NCBI RefSeq assembly: GCF_030272615.1
Contig: NC_081406.1
Span: forward strand, 474,907,400-474,971,399
Direction of reading: 5' to 3'
Origin: Cryptomeria japonica
Lineage: Eukaryota; Streptophyta; Pinopsida; Cupressales; Cupressaceae
Length of the DNA: 64,000 nucleotides
Positions within the stretch are counted from its first letter, which is position 1, and the number at the start of each line of letters is the position of its first letter. The position numbers and the translations under genes were made by a program. Below the pieces are notes generated by a model. It had not been told where the DNA came from, did no database searches, and saw nothing but the letters and a program-made list of their open reading frames with translations. Of this stretch, positions 24,497-33,649 are shown piece by piece.

Positions 24497-25638
24497 TGTT
24501 AGGAATCGAGAAGGACAATTGAGATGGGGGGGTGAATCAGTTGTTAATAAATTATAACCCAAAACAAACTATTCCAACTTAAAACTCAGTGTCGATAAAA
24601 CAAACTTAATGTCGGTAAAACAGATTAACAGATATATTGATACCGGTATAACTAATGCATGAAACCGAAAGGAAAACAACATCCACAACACATGACACAT
24701 AGATTTTGACGTGGAAACCCTTTAAGGGGAGAAACCACGGTGGGAAACCTTACCCACAATCAGATGATACTACTACAGATAGTAAGTGTATATAATAATG
24801 GGGTCTGCACATGCAAAAAGGCCAACTGCTCAGAGCTCACTGCTCAATCACAAAATAGGAGTCACACTGACTACAATTGGATGGTTAAATCCAATAACAA
24901 TGTATTGTTTCAAAATAGCATCTTCAATGCTGGATTCAATACCGATTTAAGCTCTAACAATGAGTGTCAAACACCTTCATAACTTTCCTTCAACCTTTAG
25001 ATAATATCTGCATGATTCGCATAAGGATCTGCTTATTTTCACTATTCACAATGATCTTCAATATTCGCACACACTCATACAATGATCTTCAATAAGATCT
25101 TACAATAATTTATACAAAACCTAAGACCAAATCATAAGGTCATCTCACTAAAGATATTACAATTAAATCAATTACAAAATAAGTCTTGATGCGATACAAT
25201 ATGTCGGCTCAATACATTTATACATTATCCAATCAATAAATCATTTCCAAAATGTGTCATGCTGATCTGGAACATGATATCTTGTACTGGTCCATAACCT
25301 AGACCTATCTATCGGTTAAGACAAATATGTGAACCCGATCAGACCAATAAGAAAAACACCAAATTCAAACATCGAATCCATGTCTTTGACATAACTGAAT
25401 GATCTCCAGATGATAACAAGGCATCATCATTGCCAATGAACCGTATATCCTGTTGGTGAACATATACCAGTGATTGTGCATAAGCCAATATCCATGTCGA
25501 GACCACAATGTGCCGGTTCAACAATAAACCAATATAACCAGAGTGCCAAATCAACAATGTAAACCTCCAGAAAGATAAGTGTTGACATCAATGACAAAAC
25601 CAATGCAACACATGATGAAGTCATCCATAATACCAACA
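24497..25638 (-). repeat. 5' LTR of E1 (right copy), 1142 bp
   Basis: The plus strand begins TGTTAGGAATC and ends ATAATACCAACA, so the minus strand is TGTTGG...TAACA. It carries the G-run/GTGAATCAGT terminal motif and the TTTTTCCC motif. It is the intact counterpart of the truncated LTR at 18450-19535. Confidence 0.9.
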
Positions 25639-26103
25639 GATCTTCGTATTTTGTAAAGCGCTTCCTTCGTCCAATATTCCATAGGCAGATTGTTTAGTCG
25701 GATCCAAACCGGTTTCTCATATGGTTTTGTAATCAGGGGATTGGAATTAATGTGCCATCTTTGAATATATAGCAGGGCCGAATCCATATACCAGACTCCG
25801 CCTTCCAGTATTTTATCTTTCTTCTACCATTGCGAAAAAAACAATAAAGAATCCTCGTGGGAGGAATTTCATAATTTGGGGAGTTTTCCAGGTTTCATCA
25901 ATCCACTTGCAAATATTTTTCCTCTCCACTCTTGGGCCAATAAATCTGTATATTATTGCAAGGTCTTTTAAAAAATCTAGATCCTCTTCAATTTCATCTA
26001 TGACATCTATGGTTTGTAGTTTTATGTCGGTCTTGGATCCCTTGGTGTTTGCTTCCATGTCGCCATTAGCGCACACCTGCGTTTTCTCGCTCGCACTCGC
26101 CAT
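25639..26103 (-). pseudogene. LINE A ORF1, N-terminal part (DUF4283)
   Basis: ATG at 26103 opens MASASEKTQVCANGD. The frame includes DLAIIYRFIGPRVERKNI, KTPQIMKFLPRGFFIVFF and, after a stop region, EKPVWIRLNNLPMEYWTKE, the hallmark of the DUF4283 domain in plant LINE ORF1. It is cut at 25639 by copia E1 in the codons after ALYKIRR and resumes at 18449. The start lies 26 bp inside the TSD-defined 5' end, so the LINE is complete at its 5' end. The protein would bind LINE RNA. Confidence 0.8.
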
Positions 26104-26147
26104 TTTTTAAATTTTGTAACAATCCCAACATAAAATATATAATATAT

Positions 26148-26680
26148 TAATTGTATACTATATAGTGTATTTATATTGAATAATGTTTATATGTTATTAT
26201 AATTTGTATTATATAAAAATATATTAACTACTAACTATAGGTCTTGATAGAATATTAGATTGTGAGTCTTTAAGGGATGAGTCTCGGGAAGAATCATTGT
26301 AACAATCTTGGATGTCACGAGCATTGAAATTTGAATATTGAACATCATCTAGATGGTTTTGCAACAAGTAATATAGAATTAGAGCAGAGAAGGAATTCTA
26401 ATCCTTATAATGCGTACTTTTAATGTAATTGACAAATATTTGGTTACATGTTATAAATATTTATTTCATTATTTTGATTTTTATTTTTTAGTGATTTTTT
26501 TAGAAAAAAAATAAAACAATTTTTTTTTTAATAGAAAGCTATATAGTGTGAGCAATATGAAGTTATAAATATATGTAATTTATAACTTAAATAAATAAAA
26601 TAAAATAAACTATTTTTATTTAACATATTTAGTATTTAATCTCTTTATTAAAAACAAAAATTCTGTATATTTAAATAAAG
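26148..26680. other. AT-rich spacer with a dispersed-repeat remnant
   Basis: No gene. About 26297-26375 (CTTGGATGT, ATTGAATATT-like, GAACATCA, AGATGGTTTT, AACAA) resembles 38428-38545 in order and sequence. This suggests two decayed copies of one dispersed repeat. Confidence 0.4.
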
Positions 26681-26686
26681 GAGAAA

Positions 26687-28279
26687 TTGTATGAGAGACC
26701 ATTCTCCTTTTGGGCACAAATTATGTTTGCTAAATATTTAAATAACAAACCAAGAGAGTATGTATTTCAAGTTTCTAATTTACCGTCTGGTTCAGCTATT
26801 TGGAATTTTCTATGTAAGTGTAGATCAGTGATTTTGCCTCATCTCTCATGGATTGTTCATAATGGTAGAAAGGTCAGGTTTTGGGAGGAAGTTTGGAATG
26901 GACATCCCCCTTTGGTGAACTCGAGGGATTGGTCTCCTTTAATTTCCACTCTTTCTTCCCTTTGAGGTGTCTTTGTGGCTGATTATTTTGAAATTGAGTA
27001 TAGTGTGAATCTTAAGGTGGCAAAATGGAAATCAATTGAGTTTTTAGATATTGATCAAAATGTGAAATTGGAATATGAAAAGATGTTGGGGGAGAGAGTA
27101 ATAATTCTTTCTGATGCCGATGATGAGCTTATCTAGACAAGGAATATCTCTGGTAAGTACACAGTTAAGGATGGCTATAATTCTCTCTTGGTTGCTAAAG
27201 ATTTATCTACTTGGCCATACAAGTTGTTTTGGCATATGGCTTGCCTCCCAAAGGCTGGTGCTTTTGCTTGGTTAGCAGTGCAGGACAGGGTCCTTACAGG
27301 AATGAGGTTGGACAGGTTGGGTATTATGGCAGTATTTTCTTGTGTCTTTTGTAATAACAATTTAGAATCCTCTAAACACTTGTTTCTTCACTGTGATTTT
27401 GCCTATGCTTGCTGGCAGTGGTTGTTAGAAAAGCTTAATCTGTCCTTTGTTATTGGTAAGGATCTCCTTTCCCACTTTAGAGTCTGGCCTCTCCTGTTTG
27501 CTTCATCTTTCTATGCATGTCTTTGGATTATTTCTCCATCTATTGTGATTTAGAATATTTGGTTAGAGCATAATAATAGGATTTTTAAACAAACAAGTTC
27601 TTCCTTGGCTAAGGTTTTATTGAGGATTGAATCTTCCATCTCTAAAGTTGCTTTGTCTTTTATCTATAAGAATTTGGAAACCCTTACCTCTTTTTCTCAT
27701 TGGGATGGTAGGGTAGCTCGAGTTTGGAGAATGTTATCAGTTTTACCTTCTCATGGATCTATTTTAAATAAGACTAATGCTATAAGTAAGAGAAATTTTG
27801 CTTGCTGGAAACCTCCTCCGCAAGGGCACTTTAAATTGAATTTTGATGGTGCTTCTTATGGGAACCCTGGCCTGGCAGGGGCAGGTATGGTAATTTATGA
27901 TCACAAGGTAAGATTTGTTTAGGCTCATTATCATGTGATTGGTTTCAAGTCTAACAATTGTGCAAAATTCTTTGCTTTGTCCTTTGGTTTGGATATGGCT
28001 ATATCTTTGGGAATTAAGGACTTGATAATTGAGGGTGATTCTATGGTTATTATTCAAAGTGTCATGAAGAAGAAGTCGAATTGTTGGCAATTACAATATA
28101 TACTTGATCATATTTTACAAAAAATAGATTTTTTTTATTCCTTTTTGATTTCCCACTATTATAGGGAAGTGAATAAGATTGCAGATTTCTTGGCTAACTT
28201 AGCCATTGACAGTAAAGCTAATATGCGGGAGGTAAGTGTGGATGAGATCCCTTCCTCGGTTTTGGAATATTTGAAGTAA
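26687..28279 (+). pseudogene. LINE B ORF2 C-terminus: zf-RVT and RNase H
   Basis: A single frame with four in-frame stops. The linker has FWAQIMFAKYLNNKPREY and HNGRKVRFWEEVWNG. Zf-RVT (about 27220-27420) has PKAGAFAWLAVQDRVLTG and CVFCNNNLESSKHLFLHC. RNase H (about 27830-28279) has FKLNFDGASYGNPGLAGAG, IIEGDSMVIIQ and YYREVNKIADFLANLA. At least two of the stops sit where Trp is expected (LI*TRN and VI*NIW), that is TGG to TAG, and SL*GVF is TGA. All are compatible with cytosine deamination. The frame is otherwise uninterrupted, suggesting a fairly young copy. Confidence 0.9.
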
Positions 28280-28644
28280 AGAAGGGCATAGTTGTAGTCT
28301 TCATCAACCTCCTTATTTGGTGTAGCTTTTCTTTGGTGTGGGTTCTGCTATGCTTGATCATAATGTTTATTTTGACAGGGTCCCTGATTATGGTTTCATT
28401 TCTGCTATGTGGTATCATTCTAACTAGTGGTTTGGAGAATTGTGTTTCATAGACAGGGGTGGTTCAGATTGGTGTTTTTTTGTAGCAATGGATATGCATC
28501 CTTCGGTGATCATACTTTAATCTTCCTTCTATATGCTTTTGTTGGTGGCTTCCTTTATATCTAATGCGGCTTATGTAATTGGGATGGGTTTTTTGATGTA
28601 CTATGCCAATGGGCATTTGGTATTGGGTAGAATAGGCTTGTGTT

Positions 28645-29885
28645 TTTGATTAATGAAAAAGCAGGTTTTGAAGGGGCCCTGAAACCCTTTACAAGCAAGA
28701 CTTAAGCAACAAAGCCATGAGAAACAGAGAGGAATAGAACTAAAAGAAAAAACCAACGGAAAATCGAAGAAAACCCACAAAAGCCCCGAAAAGCTAGCAG
28801 GCCATCCAGGAATCAATTTTTTTCCAAGGCTTTAGCCAGGGTGCTGCTAATTTCTTGCAGCTCTTTGATGTTGTCTTTGAAGTTGGGTGGGTCCTTAGCA
28901 ACAACAGCCACAACTTTCTTGATACTAGCCCTGGTTCTCTTCGCAGTCCCGCCCGTCGGGGTAGCATCACCACTTCTAGTCTGGATGGTCTCCTCCTCCA
29001 GGTCAAGATCCACAACTGGTTTAGGAGTATGGTCAAAGACCTTGGCAATGTCCTCCAGGTTTTTGGTGACAACAGAAAGGATACTTGGGATAACTCCCAT
29101 CAAATATTTCATCGCTTCTTTTCCCTCTTCCAGTGATTTTACCTTGTTCTCCATTTCCTGCTTCCAATTAATATGCTCTTTGTTTTCATCCTCCCTCTTT
29201 TTATCCGAATTTATCCATTTCTTCTCCAGGTTTTTCAGGGTTTCATAGGTCCATCTGTCGAAATCCATTCTGGCCTCCGAGAGATTCTTGAGATTATCCA
29301 GGATAAGCCCCTCACCAACACTTTCCTTGTCCTTGCTATCCCTTTCCTCAGTCAGGTCCTTCTCAGAGTCTTTGTTTATTTCCTTCTCAGAATTAACTTC
29401 AGTTTCCTCATTATCCTTGGGAGCCATTTCTTCCATCAGATGGCTATTGTCCTTACCAAGGTGATCACTTAGAATAAGGCTATCTTGACCAGGCTCAAAA
29501 TCTCTACTCTCTTCCTCGTTGCCCAGCTCCTCTTCTTTCTAGATGTCTTCATTGTTAGATTCCTCTGTCTCCATACCACTGCTTTCCTTGACAATGTCCT
29601 CAGTTTCCAACCCGGGGGCACTTTTCCTTTTCTTGCTGGATGACGCCTTCTCCTTGCTAGTATCTCCCTCTTCCATCCTCCTTTTACCCGGGGAAGTGGA
29701 AATCCGCTTATTTTCCTGTAGAGCTAGGGTTTTGCAATGCTCATAGATGAGCAGCAGGATCCTATAGTGGAGAATCGGGCTGGAAGGGTTAGTCCTGTGT
29801 TTGTTCAGGGACCTGGAGAGGGACCGAAAAAGGTAGTAGGGTAGAGACACTTTTTTGTCGTGTCTGAAATGGTTTAAGAGCACGT
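28645..29885 (-). mobile_element. Retrocopy with 14-bp TSD nested in LINE B
   Basis: A perfect 14-bp TSD, AATAGGCTTGTGTT, at 28631-28644 and 29886-29899 brackets a 1241-bp insert in minus orientation. Its 3' end reads GGGCCCCTTC then CCTGCTTTTTCATTAATC and a few A, an A-ending tail. At the 5' end the reading frame is open right up to the TSD, so the copy is 5'-truncated. It encodes no reverse transcriptase. The 3' tail resembles that of LINE D (TGCTTTTTAATAAAAAA), suggesting mobilisation by the same machinery. It is either a non-autonomous LINE family or a retrocopied mRNA. Confidence 0.8.
28813..29885 (-). pseudogene. Unrecognised protein, acidic/lysine-rich, in retrocopy
   Basis: One minus-strand frame from the 5' edge of the insert to 28813 (about 357 codons) with one in-frame stop near 29540. 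The N-terminal block contains LPYYLFRSLSRSLNKHR, SSPILHYRILLLIYEHC and LQENKRISTSPGKRR. It loosely recalls the conserved block of putative plant transposon proteins, but I cannot confirm this. The middle is acidic and coiled-coil prone (EEMAPKDNEETEVNSEKEI and KKWINSDKKREDENKEH). The end contains AKRTRASIKKVVAVVAKD, a basic stretch, then ELQEISSTLAKALEKN. No catalytic motif is visible. Its likely role, RNA or protein binding, is only a guess from composition. Confidence 0.5.
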
Positions 29886-30033
29886 AATAGGCTTGTGTTA
29901 CTTAAGCAATACTGATGGCTTTTCTTACTGGTTCTTTCCCTTTGGTGCTTTTTGAACCAGACACTGTAAAAAAACTTTTAAAATTTAATATAGTTCAGTG
30001 GTTCTATCCACTTTTATCAAAAAAAAAAAAAAA

Positions 30034-30533
30034 TCATAAAAAGCTATTACCATTAGCTAAATATAATAGAATAGAAGAAGCCATTTCAATAATTTAAAGA
30101 GAAATATTTAAAAGATAATATGAAAACAAACAAACAAACAAAAAATATAATATTACAAAACAATCAATCACAAATATTAGACATAACAAAAATGGCAACG
30201 AAACAAGAAAAAACAAAAAAAATAGAAAAGTAAATGTCCATCCATACTTTACAATACTTTACAGTTCCAATCAACTTTGAAATTTTGAACATTCTGTTAT
30301 AACAAACAAACAAATAAATAATAAATAAGAGACGAGAATAAATTTCAAAACCAATCAAATTAAACTAGAAAAATGGAGTATACCAATAACTTTAGCTACC
30401 TAGTGCATCAGTATACCAACATGTTTTCTTTATCTTGTACCAACTTTGTACTCTTCTCTGCAGCTCTACAACTTCACTCAATGAATGTGTTGATATTTCT
30501 AAACTCAGCTTGAACATGAGAGACCAACGCATC
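30034..30533. other. AT-rich spacer with possible host-exon remnant
   Basis: Mostly A/T sequence without a gene. At 30430-30533, joined across the E2 insertion to 38069-38125, the minus strand encodes ELLEDALVSHVQAEFRN and NTFIE before a stop. This is an exon-like stretch of unknown origin. Confidence 0.35.
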
Positions 30534-32075
30534 TGATAACTCAATGATGAGCGAATAGTACCAAACCGGTACTGAAAGGGGGGGGGGTGAATCAGTACAG
30601 GCAAAAATACAGTCCAAAACCGGTTTGACAACAAACACTTCAAATCACTGGCAGACAGTGATACCGGTTTGAAACAAAGTGCAACCGGTAAAGCTAAGAA
30701 TGTTTGAGTCAAGAATTAACCGGTTACTCACTTAGCTTTTCACTCAACTCAAGACTACACTACCATTTCACCCTTATGCATAAACATGTAATCTATCATT
30801 AGACCACAATAACAGCTAGTCAACATGTTTTATTGACAGGCATAAAACACAGAACCATCATATGCTTGACAGACAATAGCAAAGCATCACAAGATAAAAG
30901 CATCACACATGACACACATATTTTTCACAGGGAAACCCAACTAGGAAAAACCACAGTGGGGATGGATACCCAAAACCTGTTTTTGAAGTCTTTAGAAGTC
31001 CGCTCTGTTAGAAGCCTTGTCCGGTTAGAGACATTACAATAGGTTCTGCTAGGAACCGATCTTGTTAGGGATCACCCGGTTAATGGATGGCTACAATACC
31101 CAGTTAAGGGTTAAACCTTGTTAAAGGTTACCTTGTTAGAGGATTTCAAGAACTCAATAGCTAAAGGATTCTGAACTCAGTAGCTTTGAATTACCCTGTT
31201 AAAGGATTTTCAGCAAGTTGGTTAAGGCTACCCTATTAAGGGATTTTCCAGCAGTTGAGGTGGTTAGAGATCAACAGGTATTACAATGATCTGGTAACAT
31301 CACTCAATGCCAATGCAGATCCGCTTAAGCTCCTCTTCACCTTCTGCACTTACACTCTACAGGTATCACTTCTCTCCTTTTGGTCTGGCAAGAATCATGT
31401 ATCCCTTCTCTTGGATACACACACACACAACTTTTGCCAACAACCTCAGAAAGAGACACAACATCGACCTTATAGGAAAATAGATAGGTCGGTAGCATAA
31501 ACCCTAAACCCTAAACCCTAAACCTGTTAGGTTAAGGAATTCAAACGGTTCAATCCTGACCATTGAGCACACTGCATTAAATGCAGCAGATCTTGATCCA
31601 AACTCAAGACATTCTCCATCATCCATTTCCACCAATTTTATGGCAGCTCATAACCCATCACATGTTATCACCGTTTAACAGACTTTGCACATTCTCGAGG
31701 TAGATAGGAACAATCTCCCTCATGCAATATCATTCACGCACATAGGCTTACATGGCAACATGATCTGTTCTTCTTTACAATGCTAACTCATCACACAATA
31801 TCATCGGTTGAGCCACACAGGCTTGAAGCACATCAACTGGAAACCCTAAAGTTGAGACTACCAACCAATAGTCATACAATACTTCCATATGCTGGTTCCC
31901 ATAACTATATGCCGGTTCATCACGAACAAGCACACAGCTTCACTTTGGCACAAATGCCAGTTCACAGTGTTATACTGGTTCTCACATATGCTGGTTCACA
32001 CCTCTTCAACATATTGACATCAATGACAACATACAATGTCATTATGTCCTCATACCGGTTCACATAATGCCAACA
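30534..32075 (-). repeat. 3' LTR of E2 (left copy), 1542 bp
   Basis: The plus strand begins TGATAACTCAATGATG and ends ATAATGCCAACA. It contains a telomere-like array (31499-31524), the G-run/GTGAATCAGT motif near the start, and the TTTTTCC / GGGTTTCCC motif. It is 27 bp longer than the right copy, partly because of one extra AAACCCT unit. Confidence 0.9.
31499..31524. repeat. Telomere-like AAACCCT repeats inside the E2 LTR
   Basis: Three perfect AAACCCT units plus a partial one. The right LTR has only two units at the same place (37499-37512). AAACCCT is the plant telomere repeat and also the core of the telo-box promoter element. Confidence 0.85.
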
Positions 32076-32089
32076 ATCTCCCCCTTTGG
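32076..32089 (-). other. Polypurine tract of E2
   Basis: The minus strand reads CCAAAGGGGGAGAT directly before the LTR start TGTTGGC. Identical to the E1 tract. Confidence 0.85.
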
Positions 32090-32318
32090 CATTGATGGCA
32101 ATATACAAAGATATCTCTCCACTTCACATCTTCTCCTCCAATTTTTGCAGATATCTTCTCCGCTTCACATCTTCTCCCCCTTTGACAACAATGCCAAATT
32201 GGAGGCACAAGCTTCCCTATTCCATTATGCTACTCCCCTTGAGGAGTAGCATCCTTCAACACATCAATCCAAAATAAATTTGACTATGCAATACCTGACT
32301 GATGTGGAGCATATGCTT

Positions 32319-33566
32319 TTAGTTCACCTCCTGAAGGGGCAGTACCCCTAATTCACCTCTTAAGTATGTAAATGTAGTCTTTGGGAGAGGCTTGGTGAAT
32401 ATGTCTGCTAACTGCTCCTTACTGGAAACATGCTCCAGTGCAATCTCTTTGTTCTGAACCTTTTCCCTCAAGAAATGATACTTAAGCTCAAAGTGCTTGG
32501 TTCTAGAATGTAAAACCGGATTCTTGGAGATATTAATTGCACTAGTATTGTCACAAAATATACTTACCGGTTCAGATACAGGAACTTTGAAGCCATTCAA
32601 TACATGCTTCATCCAAATTGTCTGAGTGTAGTTCATGAAAGCTGCAACATACTCCGCTTCTGCTGTAGACTGAGAGATAAAACTCTGCTTTTTACTCATC
32701 CATGAGACCAGTCTACCACCAAGGAAGAATGCACCATCGGTTGTGCTCTTCTGGTCATCTACATTACCAGCCCAATCAGCATCTATGAACACTTTCAGAT
32801 TAAAATCATTATTGTATGGATACCATAACCCATAGTCAATAGTTCCTTTTAGATACCTAAGAATCCGCTTGACTGCAACCAGGTGGGATTCTCTTGGACT
32901 TTTCTAGAATCTTGTAGTAATGCCAACTGCATGTGCAATATCCAATCTACTATGCACTACATAATGCAACTTACCAATCACTGATCGATATTCCTTCTCA
33001 TCAACCAATGCAGAGTCATCCTCTTTGGATAGTTTACAATCGGTCACCATCGATGTACCAACCAGTTTGCTATCTTCCATGCCAAAGGTCTTCAACACCT
33101 CTTTTACATGCTTGGATTGAGTGATAAAGATTCCATCCTTATCGATCACCATCAGTGTACCAACTGGTTTGCTATCTTCCATGCCAAAGGTCTTCAACAC
33201 CTCTTTGACATACTTGGACTGAGTGATAAAGATTCCATCCTTCATCTGCTGGATCTGCAGTCCAATGAAGAGCTTAATCTCCCCTATGAGTGACATCTCA
33301 AACTCTTTCTTCATCTCATCTACAAATTCATGACTCATCTTGTCATCTCCACCAAAGATAATATCATCAACGAATACCTCAAAGATCAAGATCTGATCTC
33401 CTTCAGACTTCAAGTAGATATTGCTATCTTCACTTGTTCTCTCAAATCCAATCTTCACAAGATGGGAATGCAGGCATTCATACCATGCTCTAGGTGCCTG
33501 CTTTAGCCCATATAAGGCTTTATGTAGCCTACATACCATGTCACTCTTCAGATAGGGCAAACCCAT
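32319..33566 (-). pseudogene. E2 RT C-terminus and RNase H
   Basis: A minus-strand frame different from the upstream gag-pol frame. [20 protein letters not shown], the active site [13 protein letters not shown], then MSLIGEIKLFIGLQI. A 102-bp (34-codon) in-frame tandem duplication repeats the DGIFITQSKYVKEVLKTFG block. After a stop near 32900, RNase H reads FIDADWAGNVDDQKST, SWMSKKQSFISQSTAEAEY, FCDNTSAINISKNPV, HSRTKHFELKYHFL and LADIFTKPLPKTTF, ending LPLQEVN at 32319. All RNase H acidic residues appear present. The frameshifts upstream prevent expression as one polyprotein. Confidence 0.9.
33044..33247 (-). repeat. 102-bp tandem duplication inside E2 RT
   Basis: Two units, 33044-33145 and 33146-33247, with a handful of differences. 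The period of 102 keeps the reading frame and duplicates 34 residues downstream of the RT active site. Confidence 0.85.
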
Positions 33567-33649
33567 CTGGTTGCTCTATATACACCTCCTCTTCAAGTAC
33601 ACCATTTAGGAATGCAGATTTTACATCCATTTGATATACTTTGAAGCCT

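Larger units (their letters stand above)
18450..25638 (-). mobile_element. Ty1/copia element E1 inserted in LINE A ORF1
   Basis: Two LTRs (24497-25638 as the 5' LTR on the minus strand, 18450-19535 as the 3' LTR) flank gag-pol in copia order: gag, protease, integrase, reverse transcriptase, RNase H. The PBS matches initiator tRNA-Met and a polypurine tract is present. The 5' LTR (right end of the element) abuts LINE A codons for ALYKIRR. The 3' LTR (left end) abuts LINE A codons for GTLIEID. The last 28 bp or so of the 3' LTR, its TSD and a few LINE bases are missing at 18449/18450, so no TSD pair survives. A solo LTR sits inside at 19981-20348. Confidence 0.9.
12578..26129 (-). mobile_element. 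Full-length plant L1-type LINE (LINE A), split by copia E1
   Basis: A perfect 18-bp TSD, ATAAAATATATAATATAT, flanks the element at 12560-12577 and 26130-26147. Subtracting the copia insertion (18450-25638) leaves about 6.4 kb, typical of a complete plant L1. On the minus strand the order is a 5' UTR of about 26 bp, ORF1 (DUF4283 then zinc knuckle), ORF2 (AP endonuclease, reverse transcriptase, zf-RVT, RNase H), a long 3' region with an extra ORF, a small terminal hairpin GCTAACC/GGTTAGC (12597-12616) and the tail ATCAATAAAAAA. Stops, frameshifts and catalytic losses show it is dead. Confidence 0.9.
26687..30033 (+). mobile_element. 5'-truncated LINE (LINE B), plus strand
   Basis: Begins abruptly in the linker after reverse transcriptase and continues through zf-RVT and RNase H to a 3' UTR that ends with a small hairpin AGTGG/CCACT (29997-30012), TTTTATC and a poly-A tail (30019-30033). 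The 5' truncation is typical of incomplete reverse transcription. No clear TSD was seen. A second retrotransposed sequence (28645-29885) is nested in its 3' UTR in the opposite orientation. Its 3' end resembles that of LINE A. Confidence 0.85.

Noticed and set aside
28841-29472. Plus-strand ORFs over the retrocopy
   Set aside because: Antisense shadows of the minus-strand frame. Serine/leucine-rich reverse readings of acidic codons.
31499-31524. A telomere or chromosome end
   Set aside because: Only three units, inside an LTR and matched by two units in the partner LTR.
31255-32277. Plus-strand ORFs in the E2 LTR, similar at 37257-38060
   Set aside because: Both lie in LTR sequence on the strand opposite to the element. 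Similarity is due to the LTR duplication.
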